Below, one piece after another: positions 26,674 to 35,771 of a stretch of 64,000 bases of DNA (within the stretch, counting starts at the first letter, position 1; each line of letters begins with the position of its first letter). Below the pieces are notes generated by a model. That model did not search any database. It was given only the letters and a program-made list of their open reading frames with translations, and was not told the origin of the DNA. The translations under genes were made by a program, and so were the position numbers. This stretch comes from Gammaproteobacteria bacterium (GTDB taxonomy: Bacteria > Pseudomonadota > Gammaproteobacteria > Pseudomonadales > Pseudohongiellaceae), in NCBI GenBank assembly GCA_002706685.1, contig PALV01000021.1, positions 150,465 to 214,464 of the forward strand, read 5' to 3'.

Positions 26674-28914
26674 TCAGAATCGGATGGTATAGCGGAACTT
26701 CACACTCAGATCTGAGGACAGTGCCTCAAAGCGATTGTTCTTGTCGTAATCCTGCACGTTGTAATTCAGGACTATGAAGCCTTCCTGACCGGCACGCGGT
26801 ATCCACTGCAGCCGGGTGTTGATGCCAATCTCCTCCGACAGATTGTCGTACTGCACCAGATTGATCCAGTACAGCGTGGATGAGAACGCCACCTGCGTCG
26901 ACACACTGGTCAGACGCGTAATAAAGTCACCCTGCGGCAAGGAAATATTGTTCCAGTCAAAACTGGTACTCAGCACAAAATTACTGGACTGATTCCAGCT
27001 CAACGAAGCACGGATATTGTCGCGCTCACCATTATAGAAATCACCTGTCAGATAACCCACACTGCCGGCCAGTTGACGCTGACCACCGGTGGAAACTTCG
27101 ATCTCCTGCTCCGTGAAGGAATAGTCGCCTGGCGCAATGCTGACCTGGCGATCAGGGCTGGAGTAGATCGTGAAGGGACGCTGTACAACCTCGCGGTTAT
27201 CAATCACCGACAGCTCCATGGAGTCGCGGCTGTTTGTCTCCAGTTCCAGCAGCCGATAGGTCAACACCTGGGTCTGCAAGCCACCGTCGATGACTTCGAT
27301 TCGCTGACCGTCAATACCGGCAAACGCGCTCTGCAGCAAGCCACCACCTGTGAAGAAATGCGTATAACCGACATCCGCTGTCAAATCGCGGATGTTGGAT
27401 CGATTCACATAACCCATGGCCGGATTAAAGTTGCGCTGAACTTCCTTGAAGCCCATGCGTGACCGCCAGCCAGTACTGTTGGGCATACGCAGACCAAAGC
27501 CCCAGGCCGCATCATCGCCCTGCAGACCAGGTGTATCCGATTGCTGATACCAGGCGTCAGCCTCGAAAGTCCGCCCCTGAGCCAGTTGATTGTTGATGTA
27601 ACGGAAATCGACGCCGGCAACAGAATTGTCAATATTGGATGCCGGGTCACCGTCGGTATAGATGAAACCGATTGCCGAGTCCTCCAGCACATTGGCCGAG
27701 ACCCTGGCGACAAACAGATCCGAGGCATCCACGGCGCCAAACTCATCCTGACGAATGGCCAGCGTACCGATATTCCAGCGACCTACCCGGCCACTGATCC
27801 GGCCACCGTAGTTGATGTCCACTGGCGCACCCGTCTGGCTCAAACCAATCCGACGTGAAAAGAACGGGCGGGCGTTCTCGCGGCTGCCACCCGAAGTAGC
27901 GTTATTGCCGCCGGCCATGCCACTGATGTTGCCGAACTGAAACAGGTCAGAGTCGTTCAGAAAGAAGTCCCGCTTCTCCGGAAAAAACAGACTGAAGCGC
28001 GACAGATTCACCTGGCGATTGTCGACTTCAGTGGCGGAGAAATCGGTGTTGACCGTCAACGCGGCATTCAGTGATGGGGTAAGGCGATAAAACGCATCAA
28101 GCGATGGCTCCCAATTCACTTCCGAATCACCCTGCGGTCCGTATACACGTCGGCGATTGACTGCAAGCGATGGCACAATATCCAGGCCTGCCCCGGCGCT
28201 CAATCCTTCAAGCCCGGTAATCTGCCCCATCACGGTGGGGTTATAGGTCCGGTTTCGCGACACCCATGCCATTTCCTCACCACGTCGGCGAATCGCCCGT
28301 CCAAAGTTGAACCCCCAGTTTTCGATGGCAGGGTCAAAGGGAATGGACTTGAAGGGAATTTCGATCTCGGCAACCCAGGCGTTGCCGTCGACATTGGCGG
28401 CCACATCCCAGATGGTGTTCCAGTCCAGCGAAAAAGATGTCGGGCTGGTATACAGGGAGTCATGGCGCGCTGCGTTCAGATTGGTCTCGAACCGGTAGCC
28501 AGCGCGGCCGGCATTAAAGGGGTCGAGAATCACAACCAGCCGGTCATCAGAGGGCATACCCTGCCCGTGCCGAATGACTGGCGCGGCGATACGGTCAGGC
28601 TCGCTGTCAAACATGCGCGCACCAATGTAGAGTGCGTCATCATCATACAGGACATAAACTTCGGTGCGTTCGGACGTCGGCGTGCCATTACCGGGACGGG
28701 TCTGGTGAAAATCGGTGATGACTTCAGCCTGCTCCCATACGGGGTCATTCAGATTGCCATCAATGACCGGTGGTACGCTGATGCGAACAGCACGCACCTG
28801 TTTCGGTGCATCAGTGACAACAACTGCTTCTGAAGCATTCTGTGCAGAAGCAGTTTGCGCCAGGAACATCCAGGGTGACAACATGGCCCAGCAGGCGGTG
28901 ACAGCAGATCGCAT
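26674..28914 (-). CDS. CBM9-like/DUF5916 outer-membrane protein (copy 2)
   Basis: A 746-residue paralogue of the protein at 21815-24238, with the same architecture. It has a signal peptide (to about TASAQ), a CBM9-like domain (VPPVIDGNLNDPVWEQAEVI, VLYDDDALYIGARM, AEIEIPFKSIPFDP), and the DUF5916 signature LTVNTDFSATEVDNRQVNLS with FSLFFPEKRDFFLNDSDLF. A barrel follows, ending in KFRYTIRF, a typical outer-membrane C-terminus. The two copies are clearly diverged rather than a recent duplication. It stands alone between the Lrp gene and the prp operon. Function not established for the family. Confidence 0.88.
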   Translation of the reverse strand: MRSAVTACWAMLSPWMFLAQTASAQNASEAVVVTDAPKQVRAVRISVPPVIDGNLNDPVWEQAEVITDFHQTRPGNGTPTSERTEVYVLYDDDALYIGARMFDSEPDRIAAPVIRHGQGMPSDDRLVVILDPFNAGRAGYRFETNLNAARHDSLYTSPTSFSLDWNTIWDVAANVDGNAWVAEIEIPFKSIPFDPAIENWGFNFGRAIRRRGEEMAWVSRNRTYNPTVMGQITGLEGLSAGAGLDIVPSLAVNRRRVYGPQGDSEVNWEPSLDAFYRLTPSLNAALTVNTDFSATEVDNRQVNLSRFSLFFPEKRDFFLNDSDLFQFGNISGMAGGNNATSGGSRENARPFFSRRIGLSQTGAPVDINYGGRISGRVGRWNIGTLAIRQDEFGAVDASDLFVARVSANVLEDSAIGFIYTDGDPASNIDNSVAGVDFRYINNQLAQGRTFEADAWYQQSDTPGLQGDDAAWGFGLRMPNSTGWRSRMGFKEVQRNFNPAMGYVNRSNIRDLTADVGYTHFFTGGGLLQSAFAGIDGQRIEVIDGGLQTQVLTYRLLELETNSRDSMELSVIDNREVVQRPFTIYSSPDRQVSIAPGDYSFTEQEIEVSTGGQRQLAGSVGYLTGDFYNGERDNIRASLSWNQSSNFVLSTSFDWNNISLPQGDFITRLTSVSTQVAFSSTLYWINLVQYDNLSEEIGINTRLQWIPRAGQEGFIVLNYNVQDYDKNNRFEALSSDLSVKFRYTIRF

Positions 28915-29013
28915 CGCAGTTCCTCAAATTTAATTGAACGGCGATTTTAATGCGTCTTTGATACTTTGTAACGTAATTAAGATCTCGACTTTTTGGCAAT
29001 CTGTGTCAACTCT

Positions 29014-30201
29014 TTACAAATCCACCGGCGGTACGTAGACCCAGCCCTCCATCAAGGTCCGGGCACTGCGGCTCATGATGGCTTTGGCAACAGACCACTG
29101 GCCGTCACGCTGCTCCGCGCGGGCGCCCACTCGCAATGTTCCGGACGGATGACCAAACACCACAGACTCTCGATCACCTCCACCTGCCGCAGAGTTGACC
29201 AGCGTGCCAGGTATCGCCGCCGCAGTACCGATTGCCACTGCTGCCGTTCCCATCATGGCATGGTGCAACTTGCCCATCGACAGGGCACGCACCAGCAGGT
29301 CGATTTCACCAGCGAGCACACGCCTTCCACTGGAAGTTGTGTAATCTGCCGGCGGTGCCACAAAGGCGATTTTGGGCGTATGTTGCCTCGCTGCCGCTTC
29401 TTCAACAGATTTGATCAAACCCATTTTTACTGCAGCTGCCGCGCGTATCTGCTCGAAGCGCAACAGTGCATCAGTATTATTATTGATTGCATCCTGCAGT
29501 TCTGTGCCGCTATAACCCAGGTCACTGGCATTCAGAAACACAGTGGGAATGCCTGCATTGATCATGGTGACGGCGAAACGTCCAATGCCCGGCACATCCA
29601 GTTCGTCGACCAGATTGCCCGTTGGAAACAGGGCACCACCCTCATCAGAGTCGTCAGCCGGATCCATAAACTCAAGCTGTACCTCTGCGGCCGGAAAGGT
29701 GACACCATCCAGCTCAAAGTCCCCGGTTTCCTGAACCACACCGCCACGCATGGGGATATGCGCAACAATCGCCTTGCCTATATTCGCCTGCCAGATGTTC
29801 ACTCGGCAGATACCGTCCTGCGGTACTTTATCGCTGTCAATCAGTCCTTTTGTTATGGCAAAACCACCCACGGCCGCGGAGAGATTGCCGCAGTTGCCAC
29901 TCCAGTCGACAAAGGCGCTGTCGATCGAAACCTGCCCGAACAGATAATCGACGTCAAAGCCTGACCTGGAGCTGCGCGTCAGAATGACTGTCTTGCTGGT
30001 ACTGGACGTGGCGCCACCCATACCATCAATCTGCTTTTGATAGGGGTCAGGACTACCTATCACGCGAAGTAGCAGCTTGTCCCGGTAAACACCTGGCTGC
30101 TGTGCTTCAGCTGGCAGATCCTCCAGTGCGAAAAAGACACCCTTGCTGGTGCCGCCACGAATATAGCTGGCCGGTATGCGTATTTGATGTGGAAAACTCA
30201 T
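29014..30201 (-). CDS. prpF: AcnD-accessory isomerase PrpF
   Basis: A 395-residue protein of the diaminopimelate-epimerase-like fold that isomerises trans-aconitate-type products and is needed when AcnD replaces PrpD in the methylcitrate cycle. Family features are IPASYIRGGTSKGVFF at the start, MGGATSSTSKTVIL, the cytosolic core VDWSGNCGNLSAAVGGFAI, and the C-terminal VFGHPSGTLRVGA. Its ATG overlaps the acnD stop by 4 bases, so the two are translationally coupled. It ends the prp operon; I see no strong terminator in the 99 bases that follow. Confidence 0.96.
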   Translation of the reverse strand: MSFPHQIRIPASYIRGGTSKGVFFALEDLPAEAQQPGVYRDKLLLRVIGSPDPYQKQIDGMGGATSSTSKTVILTRSSRSGFDVDYLFGQVSIDSAFVDWSGNCGNLSAAVGGFAITKGLIDSDKVPQDGICRVNIWQANIGKAIVAHIPMRGGVVQETGDFELDGVTFPAAEVQLEFMDPADDSDEGGALFPTGNLVDELDVPGIGRFAVTMINAGIPTVFLNASDLGYSGTELQDAINNNTDALLRFEQIRAAAAVKMGLIKSVEEAAARQHTPKIAFVAPPADYTTSSGRRVLAGEIDLLVRALSMGKLHHAMMGTAAVAIGTAAAIPGTLVNSAAGGGDRESVVFGHPSGTLRVGARAEQRDGQWSVAKAIMSRSARTLMEGWVYVPPVDL

Positions 30202-32804
30202 GCTGCGCCCTCTGCCTGCAGGAAATCCTGAGCGAAGCGCTGCAGCACACCGCCCGCCTGGTACACAGAAGTTTCCTCATCGCTGTCCAGTCGACAGCGC
30301 ACCGGCACGGTGAGGTCGGTCCCATCGCGGCGGTGAATGACCAGTGTCAGCGTCGCCCCTGCCCTGGGCTCACCGCGAACATCATAGGTTTCGGTACCAT
30401 CCAGCTTCAGCGTCGTGCGTGTGGTGCCTGGTTCAAACTCCAGCGGCAATACACCCATGCCAATCAAATTGGTCCGATGGATCCTTTCAAAACCTTCCGC
30501 CACAATAGCCTCGACTCCAGCCAGGCGAACACCTTTGGCGGCCCAGTCACGAGACGAGCCCTGTCCATAGTCCGCACCCGCAATGATGATCAGTGGCTGT
30601 TCTCGTTCCATGTAGGTTTCTATGGCTTCCCACATCCGGGTAACCTTGCCTTCCGGCTCAATACGCGCCAGTGATCCCTGTTTAATCTCGCCATCCACAA
30701 TGGCCATTTCATTGATCAGTTTGGGATTCGCAAAGGTGGCGCGCTGTGCCGTTAGATGATCACCGCGATGCGTTGCATAGGAGTTGAAGTCCTCTTCCGG
30801 GACGCCCATTTTGGACAGGTACTCACCGGCGGCACTATCAGCCAGGATGGCATTTGAGGGCGAAAGGTGGTCTGTGGTGATGTTGTCACCCAGAATTGCC
30901 AATGGCCGCATTTCCTTCAGGCTGGGCTCGCCCGCCAGCGCGCCTTCCCAATAGGGAGGACGTCGGATATAGGTGGACATCTCGCGCCAGTCATACAACG
31001 GGCTGACCTTGTTGGCTTCGTCGCGCGAAATATCAAACATCGGGATGTACACATCACGAAACTGCTGCGGCTTGACGCTGGCTTTGACCACCTCGTTAAT
31101 CTCTTCGTCCGTCGGCCACAGATCCATCAGTCGAACAGGCTTGCCATCCACCTCTGCCAGAACATCCTTTTCTATGTCGAAACGAATCGTACCCGCAATG
31201 GCATAGGCAACAACCAGGGGTGGCGAGGCCAGGAAGGCCTGCTTGGCGTATGGATGAATGCGCCCGTCAAAATTACGGTTGCCAGACAGCACCGCAGTCG
31301 CATACACATCGCGCTCGATGATCTCCTGCTGTATTTCAGGATCCAGAGCGCCGGACATGCCATTACAGGTCGTGCAGGCAAAACCGACAATACCAAAGCC
31401 CAGCTTTTCCAGCTCCTGCTTGAGCCCCGACTCCTCAAGATAAAGCTTTACGGCCTTAGACCCAGGCGCCAGGGAGGTTTTCACCCAGGGCTTGCTGGTC
31501 AAACCCAGACGGTTGGCATTACGCGCCAAAAGCCCCGCAGCGATCACATTGCGCGGGTTACTGGTATTGGTACAGCTGGTAATCGCGGCAATGATGACAG
31601 CACCATCAGGCAGCAGGCCCTGAGCCTCTTCGGCACGTGCCTGCTCGAGGCCAACGGCGATACCCTTACTTGCCAGATCAGCTGTTGCAACACGTGCGTG
31701 AGGATTACTGGGCCCCGCCAGATTGCGCGTGACACTGGAAAGATCAAACTCAAGTGTTCGCTCATATCTGGCCGTAACCAGATCGTCAGCCCACAAACCT
31801 GTATGACGGGCATAGGTCTCAACCAGCTGCACCTGCTCATCATCACGACCTGTCAGGGTCAGATAGTCGATGGTCTGCTGATCGATAAAGAACATCGCAG
31901 CGGTGGCACCATACTCGGGCGCCATATTGGAGATGGTTGCGCGATCACCCAGTGTCAGGGCTGCGGCACCTTCGCCATGAAACTCAAGGTAGGCACCCAC
32001 CACACGTTGCTTGCGCAGGAATTCAGTCAGTGCCAGCACCATATCCGTGGCAGTGACACCAGGCTGTAATTTACCTTTTAGTTCCACACCAATGATATCG
32101 GGCAGACGCATCCACGATGCGCGGCCCAGCATGACATTTTCTGCCTCCAGGCCACCCACACCGACGGCGATAACACCCAGGGCATCAACATGTGGCGTGT
32201 GGCTATCTGTGCCCACACAGGTATCAGGAAATGCCACCCCCTTGTCGACATAGATGACCGGTGACATTTTTTCCAGATTGATCTGGTGCATGATGCCGTT
32301 ACCCGGCGGTATCACATCAACATTCTTGAAGGCATAACGTGTCCAGTCGATAAAGTGGAAGCGATCCTCGTTGCGGCGCTCTTCGACCGAACGATTGCGC
32401 TCAAAGGCATCCGGAACATTGCCACCGCACTCTACTGCCAGTGAGTGGTCGACGATGAGCTGCACGGGCACGACCGGATTGACTTTGGCCGGATCACCTC
32501 CCTGCTCAGCGATCGCATCGCGCAGCCCCGCCAGATCGACCAGCGCCGTCTGCCCGAGAATATCGTGACACACCACACGCGCCGGGAACCATGGGAAGTC
32601 CAGATCGCGGCGGCGCTCGATAAGCTGATTCAGAGACTCAGTCAGCATATCCGGATCACATCGGCGCACGAGGTTTTCGGCCAGCACTCGCGAGGTGTAA
32701 GGCAGTGATGCCCAGGCACCGCTCTGAATATCTTCTACTGCCTGGCGGGCATCATAAAAGTCCAGCGATGTCCCCGGCAGAGGTTTGCGATACAGTTTGT
32801 TCAT
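30198..32804 (-). CDS. acnD: 2-Methylcitrate dehydratase, Fe/S-dependent, AcnD
   Basis: An 868-residue aconitase-family [4Fe-4S] enzyme that dehydrates 2-methylcitrate to 2-methyl-cis-aconitate in propionyl-CoA breakdown. Cluster ligands lie in ITSCTNTSNPRNV and FACTTCNGMSG, and the swivel domain carries ILGDNITTDHLSPS and GADYGQGSSRDWAAKG. The N-terminal MNKLYRKPLPGTSLDFYDAR is characteristic of AcnD rather than AcnA. The prpC stop is 1 base upstream and prpF overlaps it by 4 bases. Confidence 0.97.
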   Translation of the reverse strand: MNKLYRKPLPGTSLDFYDARQAVEDIQSGAWASLPYTSRVLAENLVRRCDPDMLTESLNQLIERRRDLDFPWFPARVVCHDILGQTALVDLAGLRDAIAEQGGDPAKVNPVVPVQLIVDHSLAVECGGNVPDAFERNRSVEERRNEDRFHFIDWTRYAFKNVDVIPPGNGIMHQINLEKMSPVIYVDKGVAFPDTCVGTDSHTPHVDALGVIAVGVGGLEAENVMLGRASWMRLPDIIGVELKGKLQPGVTATDMVLALTEFLRKQRVVGAYLEFHGEGAAALTLGDRATISNMAPEYGATAAMFFIDQQTIDYLTLTGRDDEQVQLVETYARHTGLWADDLVTARYERTLEFDLSSVTRNLAGPSNPHARVATADLASKGIAVGLEQARAEEAQGLLPDGAVIIAAITSCTNTSNPRNVIAAGLLARNANRLGLTSKPWVKTSLAPGSKAVKLYLEESGLKQELEKLGFGIVGFACTTCNGMSGALDPEIQQEIIERDVYATAVLSGNRNFDGRIHPYAKQAFLASPPLVVAYAIAGTIRFDIEKDVLAEVDGKPVRLMDLWPTDEEINEVVKASVKPQQFRDVYIPMFDISRDEANKVSPLYDWREMSTYIRRPPYWEGALAGEPSLKEMRPLAILGDNITTDHLSPSNAILADSAAGEYLSKMGVPEEDFNSYATHRGDHLTAQRATFANPKLINEMAIVDGEIKQGSLARIEPEGKVTRMWEAIETYMEREQPLIIIAGADYGQGSSRDWAAKGVRLAGVEAIVAEGFERIHRTNLIGMGVLPLEFEPGTTRTTLKLDGTETYDVRGEPRAGATLTLVIHRRDGTDLTVPVRCRLDSDEETSVYQAGGVLQRFAQDFLQAEGAA

Positions 32805-32805
32805 G

Positions 32806-33936
32806 TCATCCCCGTTTATCTATGGGTGTTACCTGGCGCGGTGCAGGACCGGTGTATTCAGCGCTGGGTCGGATGATCCGGTTGTCGGCACGCTGTTCCA
32901 TGACATGGGCTGCCCAGCCAGTCACTCGACTCATGACAAAAATGGGTGTAAACAGTTTGGTCGGAATACCCATGAAGTGATATGCCGAGGCATGGAAGAA
33001 ATCGGCGTTGCAGAACAGTTTCTTCTCACGCCACATGACTTCCTCGCAGCGCACTGATACCGGATACAGCACCGTGTCACCAACGTCGTCGGACAGTTTT
33101 TTCGACCAGGCTTTGATGATGTCATTGCGTGGATCAGATTCTTTATAGATGGCATGACCAAAACCCATGATCTTTTCCTTGCGCTCCAGCATGCCCAGCA
33201 TTTCCTTTTCGGCATGATCCGGATCCCGGAACTTCTCGATCATATCCATGGCCGCTTCGTTGGCGCCGCCGTGCAGGGGACCGCGCAGCGAGCCGATGGC
33301 ACCGGTGATACAGCTGTGCATATCAGAGAGGGTTGATGCACAAACACGCGCGGTAAATGTAGACGCGTTGAATTCATGTTCGGCATACAGAATCAGGGAT
33401 ACGTTCATCACCTGTTCGTGCAGAGGTTTAGGCTTTTCCCCCAGCAACAAGTGCAGGAAATGCGCACCAATCGACTCATCAGTGGTCACCTCATCGACAC
33501 GCACACCGTCGTGACTGTAGCGATACCAGTAACAGATGATGGATGGCAGAACTGCCAGCAATCTGTCTGCGGCATGCCCCTGATCAGCAAACTTTTCTTC
33601 GGTTTCCAGGTTGCCCAGCATGGAACAGCCCGTGCGCATCACATCCATAGGGTGGGCTTCTTTGGGGATTCGCTCCAGAACTTCTTTAAGAGCGTTAGGC
33701 AATCCACGCAGCGATTTCAAGGTGGACTGATATTCAGTGAGCTCAGCGCGGGTCGGCAGTTCCCCTTTAAGAATCAGGTAGGCCACTTCTTCGAACAGGC
33801 AGTTCTCCGCCAGATCCTTGACGTCATAGCCCCGATAAGTCAGACCTGAGCCGGACACACCCACGGTAGACAGCGCCGTTTTTCCTGCTACCTGTCCACG
33901 CAGGCCCGCACCACTGAGAATTTTTTTGTCAGACAT
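32806..33936 (-). CDS. prpC: 2-Methylcitrate synthase PrpC
   Basis: A 376-residue citrate-synthase-family enzyme that condenses propionyl-CoA with oxaloacetate. The catalytic histidines are in GPLHGGANE and GFGHAIYK and the catalytic Asp in NADFFHASAYHFMGIP. The short single-domain length without the N-terminal extension of GltA, and its position between prpB and acnD, make it PrpC. GGAGGAAAC stands before the ATG. Confidence 0.97.
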   Translation of the reverse strand: MSDKKILSGAGLRGQVAGKTALSTVGVSGSGLTYRGYDVKDLAENCLFEEVAYLILKGELPTRAELTEYQSTLKSLRGLPNALKEVLERIPKEAHPMDVMRTGCSMLGNLETEEKFADQGHAADRLLAVLPSIICYWYRYSHDGVRVDEVTTDESIGAHFLHLLLGEKPKPLHEQVMNVSLILYAEHEFNASTFTARVCASTLSDMHSCITGAIGSLRGPLHGGANEAAMDMIEKFRDPDHAEKEMLGMLERKEKIMGFGHAIYKESDPRNDIIKAWSKKLSDDVGDTVLYPVSVRCEEVMWREKKLFCNADFFHASAYHFMGIPTKLFTPIFVMSRVTGWAAHVMEQRADNRIIRPSAEYTGPAPRQVTPIDKRG

Positions 33937-33989
33937 AATTAAGTTTCCTCCCTGCTATTAAAACCATAGCTGGCATTTGGATGAAAAAG

Positions 33990-34877
33990 TCAGGATTTTT
34001 TCTGCTTGGCAAACAGCGCGTCCAGGTGCTCTTCGTAAACATGGTAGTCAATACGATCATAGAGCTCAGCACGTGTCTGCATGGTATCGACGACATTCTG
34101 CTGTGTGCCGTCGCGCCGGATAGCGGTATAAACGTTCTCGGCTGCCTTGTTCATGGCCCGGAAAGCTGACAATGGATAAAGGACCAGCGAGACATCCACA
34201 CCGGCCAGCTCCTCAGTCGTGAACAGCGGTGTGGCCCCGAACTCGGTAATATTGGCCAGTACCGGCACCTTCAATCGGGATGTGAACCTGGCGTACATTT
34301 CCAGCTCGGTAATCGCCTCTGGAAACACCATGTCCGCGCCCGCTTCAATGCAGGCCTCGGCGCGATCCAGAGCCGCTTCAAGCCCCTCTACCGCCAAGGC
34401 ATCGGTTCTCGCCATGATCACAAAACTGTCATCGGTGCGTGCATCCACAGCCGCCTTGATACGATCCACCATCTCGGCCTGTGTGACAATTTCCTTGTTA
34501 GGACGATGGCCGCAGCGCTTGGCGCCTACCTGGTCTTCAATGTGCATGGCAGCCGCGCCAAATTTGATCATCGACTTCACGGTTCGCGCCACGTTGAACG
34601 CACTGGCACCAAAACCGGTATCGACATCGACCAGCAGCGGCAGATCGCACACATCGGTGATGCGACGCACGTCTGTCAAAACATCATCCAGTCCGGAAAT
34701 ACCCAGATCAGGCAGCCCCAGTGACCCTGCAGCGACGCCACCGCCGGACAGATAAATGGCCTTGAAGCCGGCTCTTTTTGCCAGTAGCGCATGGTTGGCG
34801 TTGATCGCACCAACAACCTGCAGCGGATGCTCCTCTGCGACTGCTGCACGAAAGCGTTGACCGGGTGTTGTCTGCAT
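33990..34877 (-). CDS. prpB: Methylisocitrate lyase PrpB
   Basis: A 295-residue isocitrate-lyase-superfamily enzyme that splits 2-methylisocitrate into pyruvate and succinate. The metal-binding VDVDTGFG and the active-site [10 protein letters not shown] are present, and the C-terminal part has the family's [13 protein letters not shown]. It follows the GntR regulator gene by 40 bases with AGGAGAG before the ATG, and prpC follows 53 bases later. Confidence 0.97.
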   Translation of the reverse strand: MQTTPGQRFRAAVAEEHPLQVVGAINANHALLAKRAGFKAIYLSGGGVAAGSLGLPDLGISGLDDVLTDVRRITDVCDLPLLVDVDTGFGASAFNVARTVKSMIKFGAAAMHIEDQVGAKRCGHRPNKEIVTQAEMVDRIKAAVDARTDDSFVIMARTDALAVEGLEAALDRAEACIEAGADMVFPEAITELEMYARFTSRLKVPVLANITEFGATPLFTTEELAGVDVSLVLYPLSAFRAMNKAAENVYTAIRRDGTQQNVVDTMQTRAELYDRIDYHVYEEHLDALFAKQKKS

Positions 34878-34917
34878 GTCCAGGACTCTCCTTTTGAGTT
34901 CTTTAACTGAGTTTGTC

Positions 34918-35592
34918 TTATGGCTTTTCCAGATGCTGTTCGATATTGCGACGTGAGGCGCTGATGTGCCGGCGCATCAGCAGTTCCGCCAGTTCACCAT
35001 CGCGGTCGGCAATCGCCTCGATAATTCGATGGTGCTCAGAAAACGCCTGCTGTGGGCGCTCCGGAGTTGTCGAAAAACGATACCGGTACATGCGTACCAG
35101 ATGATAAAGATCACTGCAAAGTAACTCATGCAACATGTGATTGCGGCTACCCTGTATGATCAGATAGTGAAGATCCAGTTCCCCTTCCTGCTGATAGTAG
35201 GATTCGTTGGCATGCAGGCCCGCGTGCTGCTCGTGTCTGGCCAGCACCTGACGCAGCCCCGCAATTTCCTCCTCGGTCATATGCTGGGCAGCAAGCCGAC
35301 AGGCCATGCCTTCCAGCGCCTCGCGGACGTAGTACAGCTCAATCAGCTCAGCCACACTCAGCGATGCCACGCGAACGCCCGCGTGCGGAATCCTGACCAC
35401 CAATCGTCGACCTTCCAGCCGCCGAATGGCCTCCCGCAGCGGGCCACGACCTATCCCGAAGGTATCACTCAGGTACTGCTCACTCAGGCGCGTTCCCGGC
35501 GCTATATCCCCTTTGACAATCGCAGTCTGGATGCGTTCAAAGGCACCGTCCGACAGGGTCTGGGAGCTGGATTGATGGGAACCGGAAACCAT
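34918..35592 (-). CDS. prpR: GntR-family regulator of the propionate operon
   Basis: A 224-residue regulator of the FadR/VanR branch of GntR. The winged helix spans about 12-80 ([60 protein letters not shown]) and an FCD ligand domain follows, with the metal-binding His residues in [11 protein letters not shown] and SRNHML and the C-terminal [10 protein letters not shown]. It is first in the prp operon, so it is likely autoregulated and lifts repression when 2-methylcitrate builds up; that ligand is inferred from orthologous operons. The symbol follows its context, as unrelated sigma-54 activators share the name PrpR. Confidence 0.9.
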   Translation of the reverse strand: MVSGSHQSSSQTLSDGAFERIQTAIVKGDIAPGTRLSEQYLSDTFGIGRGPLREAIRRLEGRRLVVRIPHAGVRVASLSVAELIELYYVREALEGMACRLAAQHMTEEEIAGLRQVLARHEQHAGLHANESYYQQEGELDLHYLIIQGSRNHMLHELLCSDLYHLVRMYRYRFSTTPERPQQAFSEHHRIIEAIADRDGELAELLMRRHISASRRNIEQHLEKP

Positions 35593-35645
35593 GGATTGTA
35601 GATAATCCTAAATTATTGTGACGTTTATTGGCGTTTTAATGGCGA

Positions 35646-35678
35646 ATACTGCGCCTGGTAGCCAACATTGTCAACAAT
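35646..35678 (-). promoter_or_regulatory. prp operon promoter with GntR-type operator
   Basis: ATTGTCAACAAT at 35667-35678 is a 5-2-5 inverted repeat of the kind bound by GntR/FadR-branch proteins. On the minus strand it contains a consensus -35 TTGACA (35669-35674), followed after 17 bases by CAGTAT (35646-35651) as a weak -10. Binding would block the -35, consistent with PrpR autorepression. Confidence 0.6.
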
Positions 35679-35771
35679 CTGCCAACTACGCATTTGTATC
35701 ATGACAACCAGGATAAGCGTTACAATACGCTTGACACGGAAACAATAATCACAATAAAAGGATGGACTCCA

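Noticed and set aside
30867..32069. 400-codon plus-strand frame
   Set aside because: Antisense to acnD; composition rich in Gln, His and Arg as expected for a shadow.
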